Assembly (NCBI GenBank): GCA_937872895.1 | Contig: CALMUP010000023.1 | Location: forward strand, 62,001 to 126,000 | Length of the DNA: 64,000 nucleotides | Source of the DNA: an uncultured Verrucomicrobiota bacterium | Lineage (GTDB): Bacteria; Verrucomicrobiota; Kiritimatiellia; CAIVKH01 | Direction: 5' to 3' | Shown here: positions 35,097 through 44,378 of the stretch, one piece after another | Layout: each line of letters opens with the position of its first letter | How positions within the stretch are numbered: the first letter of the stretch is position 1 | Notes under the pieces: generated by a model | What the model was told of the DNA's origin: nothing | Database searches by the model: none | The model's input: only the letters and a program-made list of their open reading frames with translations | Program-made: the position numbers and the translations under genes

Positions 35097-37407
35097 ACCC
35101 GCCACAACCCGCCCGCCGACACGGCACGCCCGCCTCGTCCTCGGAGCCACTCTCGTGGCGATGCTCACCGCTCCGGTCCATTCTGTTTTCGCCGATGAAC
35201 CGGGCGATCCGGCGCGACGGGATATCCTCGCCGTCGTTGGACTCGCGCCGGATATCCAAAGCAACCGCCTGTTTACAACCATCCGATCGACCAACCTCAC
35301 CGAGTCGATCGAGGCAGGCCGCGAAGCCTTGGCTGCCGGCTATTCGTTGGGCGGACTCGGAGTCCTGCAACTGGCCGCCCTGTTCGGTGATCGCGACACC
35401 ATCGAACGGTTGATCGGACTGGGAGCCGATCCCGACGACCGGGCAGACCACCGGATGCCAACCCCGCTGCACCTCGCCCTCATGACCGGCGATAATGACA
35501 CCGCAACCCTCCTGCTGGATCACGGAGCGGCGATGGACACGGGCATCGGACGGGGCCGGTCAACGTTATCCCTGGCCGCCATGTTCGGCCACAACCCGAT
35601 CCTCGCCCGGATGCTCGCCGCAGGCATTTCAGTCAACCAGCCCGACCCCGGAGGTATGACGCCGCTCGCATGTGCCGCCAAAGCCGGACAGTACGACACC
35701 GCGGCCTGGCTGATGGCCCAGGGAGCCGACGTCCATGCCCGGGACCCGCAGGGGTTGACCCCGCTGCATTATGCCGCCATCGGGAACCACAGCAACGTCG
35801 TCACCCTGCTGCTCGACAACCAGGCCGACCAGGGCTTGCCGGACCGCGATGGACGCACCCCCGTATGGCTGGCCGTGCGACTGGCCCGGCTCGATGCCCT
35901 GCGCGCACTGCTGGCCCAACCCGGATTCCTCGGGATGGCGGATAACGAGGGCCGGTCGCCCCTGATGACGGCAGTCACGTTTGGACGCCATGACGTTCTC
36001 AACCTGCTCCTCGAGTCCGGCGCGGACTTCGCCGTCCGTGACGATCTACAACAAACCCTCCTTCACCATGCCGTGCGCATGCAGGCAACCAATTCCGTGG
36101 CCTGGCTGGCTGATCACACGGACCGGGATGCGCAGGACTCCGAAGGTTATACACCGCTGGCCCGGGCCATCAGCATGAAGCACGGCGAACTAGCCCGCCT
36201 GCTCATCCAGCGAGGGTCCGATGTGAATCGCACAAATAACGCGGGGTACTCCCCCCTGATGCTGGCCATCGATGCTCGCGGCCTCAGCCTTGTCCGCCCG
36301 CTTCTCAAGGCCGGCGCGGATCCGAACACCTCCCTGCCCGACGGCCAGACCCCGGTCATGCTGGCCGCCTACGCAGCAAACTGCCAAACCCTGGACCTGC
36401 TTTTTGCGGCGGGTGCCTCCGCAACCGGATTCACCCAGCGTGGCCACGGAATCTTTGATTTTGCGCTGGAGCAAACGAGCACGAAGAACATGGAGTGCCT
36501 GCTCGCGCACGGCGTCGATCCGTCGGTTCGTGCCCATCCGGAAAAGTGGCCGGTCGTGCTAACCGCCGCCTGGCGCGGCCGGGAGGACGTGGTCAACCTG
36601 CTGCTTGATCACGGTGTCGACATCAACACCGCCGATTACACCGGACAGACCATCCTGATGGTCGCGCTGCGCCGCGGACACACCGCCCTCGTCCATACCC
36701 TGCTTCAGCGAGGCGCGAATCCGGCCAAGCGGGCGCTCGGGTTCACGGCATGGCATTATGCCGTCGACCGGCAAATGACCGGGCTGGCGGAAACGCTGGC
36801 GGCACTGACCACCCCCGAACAACGCATGCCCACCAACCGCATCATGGTGTACTTCGATCTCGATGCCCCCCAGGCCAGCCAGGTTTCCGTGGCCGGGTTC
36901 TTCAGCGAGTGGAACAGCGAAACCCACCCGATGCGGAAACGGGAGGATGACGGATGGTGGTACACCGAGGTCGAGGTCTTTCCGCTCGAGTACAAATACA
37001 AGTTCGTCGTGGACGGCGATTGGATCCTGGATCCGCTCAATGACAACGAAACCAAGGACGGCAACGCCGGCTACACCGACTCGTCCTTCGTCGCCACGGA
37101 ACGCACACCGGACCAACGACCGGACAGGCCGGTCTCCCGACCCGACACATTCAAGGAAATCACCTTTGAACTTGTAACCAACGCCATCCGCAGCGCATCG
37201 GTGGCCGGCACCTTCAACGGGTGGAACACCCAGGCCCTGCGACTTACCCCGGTTTCAGACGACACGTGGCGCGGCACCATCCCGTTGAAGCCAGGGGACT
37301 ACGCATACAAGCTGGTCGTGGACGGCCGATGGATACTCGACCCCGCAAATCCGGATACCCTGGAGGTCGATGGCGTCACCAATTCGATGCTCCGCGTCGA
37401 TCCTTGA
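35080..37407 (+). CDS. Secreted ankyrin-repeat protein with two C-terminal CBM48/AMPK-beta-like domains
   Basis: A 775-aa protein. ATG 35080 yields MNRRIRPATTRPPTRHARLV, a hydrophobic core and VHSVFA cleavage site: a signal peptide with a long basic n-region. About 15 ankyrin repeats fill residues ~85-585 (units such as GLTPLHYAAIGNHSNVVTLL). Two immunoglobulin-like E-set domains of the CBM48/AMPK-beta glycogen-binding type follow: VSVAGFFSEWN with YKYKFVVDGDWILDP, and ASVAGTFNGWN with YAYKLVVDGRWILDP. The Trp and the VDGxW loop are the sugar-contact features of that family. Ankyrins with tandem E-set tails suggest an extracytoplasmic protein- and glucan-binding scaffold, coupled to the dead archaemetzincin upstream. 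The ligand is inferred, not shown. Confidence 0.85.
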   Translation: MNRRIRPATTRPPTRHARLVLGATLVAMLTAPVHSVFADEPGDPARRDILAVVGLAPDIQSNRLFTTIRSTNLTESIEAGREALAAGYSLGGLGVLQLAALFGDRDTIERLIGLGADPDDRADHRMPTPLHLALMTGDNDTATLLLDHGAAMDTGIGRGRSTLSLAAMFGHNPILARMLAAGISVNQPDPGGMTPLACAAKAGQYDTAAWLMAQGADVHARDPQGLTPLHYAAIGNHSNVVTLLLDNQADQGLPDRDGRTPVWLAVRLARLDALRALLAQPGFLGMADNEGRSPLMTAVTFGRHDVLNLLLESGADFAVRDDLQQTLLHHAVRMQATNSVAWLADHTDRDAQDSEGYTPLARAISMKHGELARLLIQRGSDVNRTNNAGYSPLMLAIDARGLSLVRPLLKAGADPNTSLPDGQTPVMLAAYAANCQTLDLLFAAGASATGFTQRGHGIFDFALEQTSTKNMECLLAHGVDPSVRAHPEKWPVVLTAAWRGREDVVNLLLDHGVDINTADYTGQTILMVALRRGHTALVHTLLQRGANPAKRALGFTAWHYAVDRQMTGLAETLAALTTPEQRMPTNRIMVYFDLDAPQASQVSVAGFFSEWNSETHPMRKREDDGWWYTEVEVFPLEYKYKFVVDGDWILDPLNDNETKDGNAGYTDSSFVATERTPDQRPDRPVSRPDTFKEITFELVTNAIRSASVAGTFNGWNTQALRLTPVSDDTWRGTIPLKPGDYAYKLVVDGRWILDPANPDTLEVDGVTNSMLRVDP

Positions 37408-37439
37408 TCGACCAGCACCGACCCGCCCGCGGGGATGCG

Positions 37440-40025
37440 TCAAACCAGCGGGTTGCGCACCCGCAACCGCCCGGCATGCCCGGAAACGCCGGTGACCATG
37501 CGCCGGATCATCGCGCCGAGGCTTTCGATGTTGGGCGACTCGAAGAACTGGCCGTGCGCGCCGTCGATCAAACCGACCTCGTACCCTCCGGGATAGGCTG
37601 CACGAAAGTCCGTATCGGGATCCACCCCGGGCACGGTGTACGGGTTGAGGTGGCTCTCCCGGCCGAAGACCAGCGCAACCCGTCCCGCATACGGACGGAA
37701 ATCCCGCAGCTCCATCAGGATCAATAACCCGATCTCCCGCCCCTCCGCCTGCAGGACATCCGCGACGGCACGCATGATCATCCCGCCCTGGCAATTGCCG
37801 CCGAGCACAAGCGGACCTTCCGGCTGGATGGCGTTGATCTCGGCGGCGTACCGGCGGGCCAGGGTCTCGATGTGCGTTGCGTCGTCGTAGGTGATGATCA
37901 GGTACCCCGAGCGCATCCCGTGCACCGGGATGTCCGCCCCGAGATGACCCGCCAGTTGCGTGAACTCGCGGTAACCCTGCAGGCACCAGAACAATCCGGG
38001 CGATGCCCCGCCGGCGTGCAGGGTCACCACCAGACCATCGTCGCGCCACCGGTGCCCGACCCAGGTATCCACGAAGTCGTGCTGCCGCGGGAGGATCATC
38101 GCCGGATCGGTAACCGGTACGTGCGTCTCCGCCACCGGCACCGCACCGGCAAGCGGCGCGATCATCCCGGACGCGGCGGGCGGTTCCGGTCCGCGACGAC
38201 GCGTCCACCAGGCCGCGATGCGCCCGCGCCAACCACCCCCCGCCTTCCGCTCGCTGCGCCGATCAAGCTCCGCGGCGAAATCAGCCAGCACCGGATACCG
38301 AAACACCTCCTGCACCGGAAGGATCACGCCGAAGACCGATTCCACCAGAGCCAGCATTCGCACCGCGGCCAGCGAATCACCGCCCGCCGTGAAGAAGTGG
38401 CTGTCCGGCCGGAGTCGATCCACCGGCAAGATCCGCGTCCAGACCTCTGCCAACGACCGCTCGGTCGGCGTGAACGACATCCCGCCCACCGCCGGCACAA
38501 CCTCGGCCGGCATGGCCCGAATCGCCCCGCGATCCACTTTGCCGCTGGGCGACAACGGCAGGACGGCAAGGAACACATACCGCGAGGGCAACATCGGGTC
38601 GGGCAACCGCTCCTGCAACCAGGTGTGCAATGCGGCCGAATCCGGGGCCCCGCCGCCTTTCGGCACGATGGCCACGACGATCGAGCGCATGCCCTCCGGC
38701 GTCGCGTACCAGGTTGCCGACGCCTGCGCCACCGCGGGGTGCTCCACCAGCACCGACTCGATCTCGGCCGGATCGATGCGCACACCGCGGATCTTCATCT
38801 GGTCGTCGTTCCGCCCGTGGTACAACAACAACCCTTCGCGCGACCACGACACCGTGTCGCCCGTGCGGTACACCCGCACCCCGTCGAACACCACGAACCG
38901 CTCGCGCGTCAGCGCCTCGTCGCCGTGATACCCGCGCGCCACCCCGAGCCCGCCCAGGTACAACTCACCCTCCACACCCTCGGGCACGCGCCGGCCCTCC
39001 GCATCAAGGATCAACACCTCGGTGTTGAGGAGCGGCTGACCGATCGGCACCGATATCGCCGACGCCGCATCGTGGGCGAGCCCTTCGGCGGTGATCCGGT
39101 AGCCGGTGGACCAGATCGTCGTCTCGGTCGGCCCGTACAGGTTCCACACCTGATCGGCCCGACCCGCCAGCACACGGGCCAGCGGCACCGAGATCGCCTC
39201 CGCCGTGCTGACCAGCACACGCAAGCGCGGAAAGTCCGGGACCCGGGCCAGCAACACCGACCACATCGACGGGCCGGTCTGCATGCAGGTCACGCCATAC
39301 CGGCCGATCTCCGCGGCGAGCCGCGCCGGATCCAGCAAGTCGGTCCGACCCCGCAACAACAACCGCCCCCCGGACACCAGCGGCAGGAAGATCTCCACGA
39401 CCGAGATATCAAACCCGATCGTCGAGACCGCGAGGTAACAATCGTCCGGCTGGAATCCGAACAGGCTGCGACTGGCCTGCAACAGGTTCACCACGCTGCG
39501 GTGCTCGATCCCCACCCCTTTCGGCCGCCCGGTACTGCCCGACGTGAACAGGATGTAGGCCAGGCGATCGCCGCCGGAGGCCACCCCGGCATACGGATCG
39601 ACCGCGGCATGCGGGATGTGATCGACATCAACGAGGTGTTTCGCCGCCCACGCATCACCACCGGATGCCTCCGGGTTCAACGTGGCGATCCGGGCACGGT
39701 GCGCGATCACCAGGCGGCAGCCCGACTGATCGAGGATCACCCGCTGGCGCGCCGGCGGATCATCCGGATCGACCGGCACATACGCCGCACCGTGCTTCAG
39801 GATGCCCAGCAACACCGCGATCATGTCCGGCGTGCGCGCCATCATCACCCCGACCGGCTCCTCCGCCCGCACCCCGTGCGCTGCCAGAAACGCCGCCACC
39901 TGCGCGGCGCGTTCCGCCAACGCCCCGTACCGGCACACATGGCCCTCGTCGACCACCACCGCCACCGCATCCGGCCGGACGCGCGCCACTGCGGCAAACA
40001 AGGCATACAGGTTCTCGTCGATCAT
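37440..40025 (-). CDS. Single-module NRPS-like protein (A-T-TE) with Cys-type thioesterase
   Basis: An 861-aa protein with no condensation domain. The adenylation domain (~1-505) has A3 FTSGSTGRPKG (160-170), A5 NLYGPTETT, A7 YRTGD, A8 GRNDDQMKIRG and A10 Lys496. Residues at the specificity positions read D-I-V-Q-V-T-L-I-W-K, closest to published glycine-type codes. The carrier domain has Ser551 in FFTAGGDSL. The thioesterase (~660-855) has GGNCQGG, with Cys745 in the nucleophile position, and His824 in DGAHGQ; the usual Asp position looks like Glu772. The ATG overlaps the P450 stop (ATGA). It is the last gene of a four-gene unit, so the tethered amino acid is probably modified by the enzymes encoded upstream, then released. 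Confidence 0.9.
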   Translation of the reverse strand: MIDENLYALFAAVARVRPDAVAVVVDEGHVCRYGALAERAAQVAAFLAAHGVRAEEPVGVMMARTPDMIAVLLGILKHGAAYVPVDPDDPPARQRVILDQSGCRLVIAHRARIATLNPEASGGDAWAAKHLVDVDHIPHAAVDPYAGVASGGDRLAYILFTSGSTGRPKGVGIEHRSVVNLLQASRSLFGFQPDDCYLAVSTIGFDISVVEIFLPLVSGGRLLLRGRTDLLDPARLAAEIGRYGVTCMQTGPSMWSVLLARVPDFPRLRVLVSTAEAISVPLARVLAGRADQVWNLYGPTETTIWSTGYRITAEGLAHDAASAISVPIGQPLLNTEVLILDAEGRRVPEGVEGELYLGGLGVARGYHGDEALTRERFVVFDGVRVYRTGDTVSWSREGLLLYHGRNDDQMKIRGVRIDPAEIESVLVEHPAVAQASATWYATPEGMRSIVVAIVPKGGGAPDSAALHTWLQERLPDPMLPSRYVFLAVLPLSPSGKVDRGAIRAMPAEVVPAVGGMSFTPTERSLAEVWTRILPVDRLRPDSHFFTAGGDSLAAVRMLALVESVFGVILPVQEVFRYPVLADFAAELDRRSERKAGGGWRGRIAAWWTRRRGPEPPAASGMIAPLAGAVPVAETHVPVTDPAMILPRQHDFVDTWVGHRWRDDGLVVTLHAGGASPGLFWCLQGYREFTQLAGHLGADIPVHGMRSGYLIITYDDATHIETLARRYAAEINAIQPEGPLVLGGNCQGGMIMRAVADVLQAEGREIGLLILMELRDFRPYAGRVALVFGRESHLNPYTVPGVDPDTDFRAAYPGGYEVGLIDGAHGQFFESPNIESLGAMIRRMVTGVSGHAGRLRVRNPLV

Positions 40026-41311
40026 GCGGGCTCCTCCCTCGGATACAAGCGCACGGTGAAGGTCGGCGCGGGCTCCCAGCCGTACGCCCCGCGAATCGGC
40101 GCGCCATCACCCACGGATTCGATCCGGTACCGGCGCGCCACCTCGCGCACCAGCAGCACCCCCAACCGGATCGCCACGTCAGCCAGCGGACAGTAATGCT
40201 CATCCAGGCCGAACGGCGCGAACCGGTCCGCCGGAAGATCGCCGTCGCGGAAACGCTCGGGATTGAACACGAAGGGCTCGGGAAAGTACACCTCGCTCTT
40301 GTGCGACTCCCACAGGCACAGCCGAATCATGGCATGCCGGGGAATGATGAACCCGTCAAACACGAGATCCTGCTCCGCCCTCCGGATCAACCGCTCGCTC
40401 TGGTCCATGCGGAAGGTCTCGAGTACGAAGGCGCGGGCCCGTGAATTGCCCGCGGCCGGTTCGGCATCCGGCTCGTCGGCGATGCGGTCGATGGTTGCCG
40501 GGTGCTGCCCCGCATACCGGAGCAGCCAGCGGTAGAAACCCTTCATGTCGTACCGGCCCATCTCGACCATCATGATCGCATGGCCGAGCATCGCCTCGTC
40601 CAGCGCCCCCGCCGCATGCAGGCGCCGCACCACCCCGCCAACGGCCGCAGGCCGCTCGCGCAGGTCGTCGCGGATCATCGTCCGGAGCGCATGGAACGCG
40701 GCCTCCTGGCGCGGTCCCTGGTTCCACACGAGCCCGTGCGGCCCCAACGCGCGGAACCCCGCAAGCAGACGCTCGGCCAAGGGCGAGCCGTCCGGCTCAC
40801 CGAAGAACACGCGGATCAACTGCACGCTCGCGATCTCGCTCAGGGTGGCGATCAACGCCTCCACCGACAGAGCCGATCCCGCAGGAAAACGCCGCGCATA
40901 ACCGGCCAGCCGCGTCGCGGCGATGCCGGCCAGGGCATCGGTTTGCTGCGCAACCGCCTCGTCCCGCAACGCAAGCACCAGGGCCTTGCGTGAGCGCCGG
41001 TGCGCCTCGCCGCGCATCTGGCGCAGAAAGCCCTCCGGATACAGGCGGGTCACGTCGATGGTCGCCGGGCGGATCCGCCCCTTGTGCTCGTGGATGAACC
41101 GCGTACACCGGTCGAGTCCGACCACGCACACCCACAACTGACCCCACGCCACCGCCTTGAACACCGGACCATGCCGCGCCGCCAGCTCCAGCAACAGGCG
41201 CTGGTTCTTCCTCTCCTCCGCATCGAGGGCGATCAGCCTGCCGGGCGGCAGCGGATGACGGGAAACAACTCCGCGCGCCAGGGCGTTTACCATCGGCCAG
41301 CACGTCGTCAT
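40022..41311 (-). CDS. Cytochrome P450 with atypical I-helix
   Basis: A 429-aa protein. The ExxR motif is E298-T-F-R301, and the heme loop reads PFGLDEHYC with Cys374 as thiolate ligand at normal spacing from FG. The I-helix, located by spacing from the following HP, reads EMGRYDM (250-256) where most P450s have AGxET; the acid/alcohol pair used for O2 activation is replaced by Tyr-Asp. This suggests peroxide use, isomerase-like chemistry, or carrier-bound substrates with substrate-assisted proton transfer. No ferredoxin or reductase gene is adjacent. Both ends overlap neighbours by ATGA, so it is made together with the GNAT and NRPS proteins. Confidence 0.88.
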   Translation of the reverse strand: MTTCWPMVNALARGVVSRHPLPPGRLIALDAEERKNQRLLLELAARHGPVFKAVAWGQLWVCVVGLDRCTRFIHEHKGRIRPATIDVTRLYPEGFLRQMRGEAHRRSRKALVLALRDEAVAQQTDALAGIAATRLAGYARRFPAGSALSVEALIATLSEIASVQLIRVFFGEPDGSPLAERLLAGFRALGPHGLVWNQGPRQEAAFHALRTMIRDDLRERPAAVGGVVRRLHAAGALDEAMLGHAIMMVEMGRYDMKGFYRWLLRYAGQHPATIDRIADEPDAEPAAGNSRARAFVLETFRMDQSERLIRRAEQDLVFDGFIIPRHAMIRLCLWESHKSEVYFPEPFVFNPERFRDGDLPADRFAPFGLDEHYCPLADVAIRLGVLLVREVARRYRIESVGDGAPIRGAYGWEPAPTFTVRLYPREEPA

Positions 41312-41913
41312 GCCGACCGCTCCGGTACCGCACGCAAACGTTCCGGACGGGCGCGCGAGCCAACGGTCCAGCGACCCAGCACGCGCAGGGTGAACCCCCG
41401 GTCCACCTCGCGTCCGTTCATTTTATCCTTGAAGCGCAAGGCGGATTGGTTGTCGTTCAGCGTGACGCTGTAGCATCGTGTGCGGCCCTTTGCCGCGAGG
41501 TCCCGGTGGAGACGGCGGCGAATCCTGCCGGCGAGACCCAGCCCCCGGTATTCCGGAAGGGTGTAGGCGTCGAACAGGTACGCCTCGCTCTCCAGCAGGG
41601 GGAAACAGTAGGTTTCAAACTGGAAGAGCCCGAACGAGGCCCACGAGAAGGCGACAACGCGGCGGTTCTTCAAGGCCGCCAGGCAGATATTGCGGCAAAG
41701 GAATCGCGCGCGAAGATCCTCGGCGCTGGTGGCGCGGCCCGGCAGGCACAACAGCTCATCCGTCCGCTCCTCGCCGATGTAGGCGAACTCGAAACCGGAA
41801 GGTGCTTCGCCTGGAGCCGCGGCATCCCCGGCCTGCACATCCTCCCGGAAAACCTTGTACCTTGCCAAGGAAACCGGGAACCGCACAACGGACGTTGGGC
41901 GCCGGCTCGTCAC
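41308..41913 (-). CDS. GNAT-family N-acetyltransferase
   Basis: A 201-aa protein starting at GTG 41913, overlapping the DUF849 stop (GTGA). The GNAT core is in the C-terminal half: AYLFDAYTLPEYRGLGLAGR is strand 4 plus the acetyl-CoA pyrophosphate loop (R-G-x-G-x-A/G), and YSVTLNDNQSALRFKDKM matches the motif B region. It lies between the DUF849 and P450 genes in the coupled unit, so it probably acylates an amine or amino acid on the pathway. No protein-modification homologue is obvious to me. Confidence 0.83.
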   Translation of the reverse strand: MTSRRPTSVVRFPVSLARYKVFREDVQAGDAAAPGEAPSGFEFAYIGEERTDELLCLPGRATSAEDLRARFLCRNICLAALKNRRVVAFSWASFGLFQFETYCFPLLESEAYLFDAYTLPEYRGLGLAGRIRRRLHRDLAAKGRTRCYSVTLNDNQSALRFKDKMNGREVDRGFTLRVLGRWTVGSRARPERLRAVPERSA

Positions 41914-42746
41914 GACGGCAACCCCAGCAGCGCACGGGCCTCCCGATGCGTGCAGGGGGCCAGACCCATGCGCGAGGCGATTTCAAGGATGCGCACGAGC
42001 AGCTCGCGGTTGGAGGCCGGCTGCGACCGCGCGTCATCGATCCACAGGTTGTCCTCCAGGCCGATGCGCACCCCGCCGCCGGAGGCCAGGGCCATCACAT
42101 TCATCGGGAGTTGCGCCCGTCCCACGCCGCCCGCCGACCACAGCGATCCGGACGGAAGATCCCGGATCATCACGCCGAGGTGGAGCGGATCGGCCTGGGC
42201 GCACGCGATGTTCCCCAAGATAAGGTTGAAGTAGAATGGAGGCTTCAGGATGCCTTTGCGCTCGAGGTATTTCGCGTAGTTGATCATGCCGGCGTCGAAC
42301 ACCTCCAGCTCCGGCGTGATGCCGCGCTCGTGCATGCGCCGGGCGAGGGATTGGATCATGTCGGGGCTGTTGACGCTGGCCCCGGTGTTGAAGTTCAGCG
42401 AGCCCAGGGTCAGGCTCGCCATATCGGGCTTCTCGATGCCCTCGAGATTAAGGACCTCGGCCCGCTTCTCGAACTCCGGCCAATGGCGCCCGCTGGTGGA
42501 CACGCCGATGACCAGGTCGGGAAATGCGGAGCGGATGGACCGGATGATCGACCCGTACACCTCCTTGCGGTGGGTGGGGTGTCCGGTTTCCGGATCGCGC
42601 GCATGCACATGCACCATGTTCGCACCCAGCGCGACGGCGTCCCGCACATCGCGCAGGATTTCGTCCGGCGTGATCGGCACATGCGGGTTCATCTCCCGCG
42701 AGGGAATCATGCCGTTCGGGGTGAAGTTGAGCAGGAATTTTCGCAT
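41910..42746 (-). CDS. Beta-keto acid cleavage enzyme (BKACE, DUF849)
   Basis: A 278-aa TIM-barrel enzyme. The zinc-binding HxH is MVHVHARD (His46, His48); VIGVSTSGR, FNTGASVNSP and ELEVFDAGM are further family markers. Known members such as Kce cleave a beta-keto acid with acetyl-CoA, giving acetoacetate and a CoA ester. Substrate type varies widely in the family. The gene heads the tightly overlapped unit with GNAT, P450 and the A-T-TE protein; it starts 59 bp after rlmN. A TTGACG lies in that gap but without a good -10 box, so read-through from rlmN is possible. Confidence 0.9.
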   Translation of the reverse strand: MRKFLLNFTPNGMIPSREMNPHVPITPDEILRDVRDAVALGANMVHVHARDPETGHPTHRKEVYGSIIRSIRSAFPDLVIGVSTSGRHWPEFEKRAEVLNLEGIEKPDMASLTLGSLNFNTGASVNSPDMIQSLARRMHERGITPELEVFDAGMINYAKYLERKGILKPPFYFNLILGNIACAQADPLHLGVMIRDLPSGSLWSAGGVGRAQLPMNVMALASGGGVRIGLEDNLWIDDARSQPASNRELLVRILEIASRMGLAPCTHREARALLGLPS

Positions 42747-42805
42747 GATGCCTGCAACCCTTTCACAGGGTGGACACGACCGTCAAGGTTGGTTGAACCA
42801 CACGG

Positions 42806-43903
42806 TCAGGTGGCGGCCGAACCGGCCAACTGCCCGCAGGCCGCGGCGATGTCGCCGCCGCGCTCGACGCGGACCGTGCAGGGCACCCCGCGGTCGAGCA
42901 GGACCTGCTGGAACGCGTTGACGCGCTGGCGGCCGGACCGGCTGAGCGGTGTGCCCGGCACCGGGTTCCACGGGATCAGGTTGACGTGGCACAACAGGGG
43001 GTTCGGGCCGCGCAGCAGTTTCGCCAGCCGCTCGGCGTGCTCGGGCAGGTCGTTCTTCTCCTGCAGCAGCACGTACTCGAAGGAGACGCGGCGGTTGGTC
43101 TTCTCGACGTAGGTGCGCACCGCGTCGATCAGGTCTCGGATCGGATACCGCTTGTTCACCGGCATCATGTCGGCGCGCAGGTCGTCGTCGGGCGAATGCA
43201 GCGAGATGGCCAGGTTGACCTGCAACTTCTCCTCGGCGAGCTTGAGGATGCCGGGCACGAGGCCGACCGTGGAGACGGTAAAACTGCGCGCGCCCATGTT
43301 GAACCCGTTCGGATCGTGCAGCCGCTCCACCGCCGCCCACCAGTTCGCGTAGTTGTTGAACGGCTCGCCCATGCCCATGAACACGACGTTGCCGAGCGCC
43401 TTGGGCAGGTCGTCCGCGATCGCCGCCTTCTCGGCGCGGATCGTGCGCAACTCGCGCACCGCCCAGTACACCTGCTCGACGATCTGCCCGCTGGTGAGGT
43501 CGTGCAGGAAACCGAGCTTGCCGGTGGCGCAGAAGGTGCAGGCCATCGGACACCCCGACTGCGAGGACACGCAGACCGTCGCCCGGTCGCGGTACACCAT
43601 CAGCACCGACTCGACCGGTGACCCGTCGGCCATCTGGAACAAGGCCTTGCGGGTCAGGCCGTCGTCGCCGTGCTGCTGGCCGACATGCTTCAGCGTGAAC
43701 AGGTCCGCATCGCGAACCAGCCGCTCGCGCAACGCCTTGGGCAGGTCGGTCATCTCCTCGACCGAACCGACCACGTTGACGTGCAGGTGGCGGTAGATCT
43801 GCTTCGCCCGGAACCCGGGCTCGCCCCACGAGGCCAGCAACGCCGCCAGTTCGGGCGGGGTGAGATCGTACAGCGCGGGACGCGCATGGGCTGTTTCCGT
43901 CAT
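42806..43903 (-). CDS. rlmN: Dual-specificity 23S rRNA/tRNA methyltransferase RlmN
   Basis: A 365-aa radical SAM enzyme. The cluster motif is C118-PMA-C122-TF-C125, and the two catalytic cysteines align at C111 (VCVSSQSG) and C356 (AAACGQLAG). Further family markers are [22 protein letters not shown] and [10 protein letters not shown]. It methylates C2 of A2503 in 23S rRNA and A37 in some tRNAs. It begins 19 bp after the nucleotidyltransferase stop, so it may share that gene's transcript. Confidence 0.97.
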   Translation of the reverse strand: MTETAHARPALYDLTPPELAALLASWGEPGFRAKQIYRHLHVNVVGSVEEMTDLPKALRERLVRDADLFTLKHVGQQHGDDGLTRKALFQMADGSPVESVLMVYRDRATVCVSSQSGCPMACTFCATGKLGFLHDLTSGQIVEQVYWAVRELRTIRAEKAAIADDLPKALGNVVFMGMGEPFNNYANWWAAVERLHDPNGFNMGARSFTVSTVGLVPGILKLAEEKLQVNLAISLHSPDDDLRADMMPVNKRYPIRDLIDAVRTYVEKTNRRVSFEYVLLQEKNDLPEHAERLAKLLRGPNPLLCHVNLIPWNPVPGTPLSRSGRQRVNAFQQVLLDRGVPCTVRVERGGDIAAACGQLAGSAAT

Positions 43904-43922
43904 GCTATGCCATGCTCCATGC

Positions 43923-44378
43923 TCAACCCTTCGGTCTCCGTTGCTTGAGAACCTCGACGTCGGCCAGATCCTTCAACCGTCCGGACGCCGTCTTGTTGAT
44001 GATCAGGTCATCCACCGAAGGGACGCGGATCGTCAAACCATCCACATCGACCGACTCGGATCGGGCATAGGTTTCCTCAAAGACCAGACCCGTCGCCCCC
44101 GTGATGATGTCAATGCGGCGAGGCGCGACGCCGATCTGGAAAAGCGTGTCATCGCGTTGAAGGTCGGCGTTGCTGATGCTGTGGAGTGGCGCACCAAACC
44201 GTCCCAGGGCCCGGATGACCGCCTCGGCATTTTCCGGAGATGGCATCACCCATACATCCATGTCCATGGTTGCCCGCGGATAACCATGGACCGCGAGGGC
44301 AAAGGCTCCCACCAGCATGAACTTAACGTTCTCTGCGGCCAAGCACCGCAACATGTCGTTGTAATCTTCGTTCAACAT
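43923..44378 (-). CDS. Nucleotidyltransferase-fold protein
   Basis: A 151-aa protein. [25 protein letters not shown] (split by function: helix with G-x3-A-x4-G, then D-x-D) is the start of a minimal nucleotidyltransferase domain with the catalytic DMD pair; RRIDIITG supplies the third acidic strand. Such proteins are often part of MNT/HEPN- or AbiE-like toxin-antitoxin modules, or act alone. Its 5' end overlaps the small upstream gene by 56 bp, implying coupled expression. No HEPN gene is adjacent. Confidence 0.8.
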   Translation of the reverse strand: MLNEDYNDMLRCLAAENVKFMLVGAFALAVHGYPRATMDMDVWVMPSPENAEAVIRALGRFGAPLHSISNADLQRDDTLFQIGVAPRRIDIITGATGLVFEETYARSESVDVDGLTIRVPSVDDLIINKTASGRLKDLADVEVLKQRRPKG

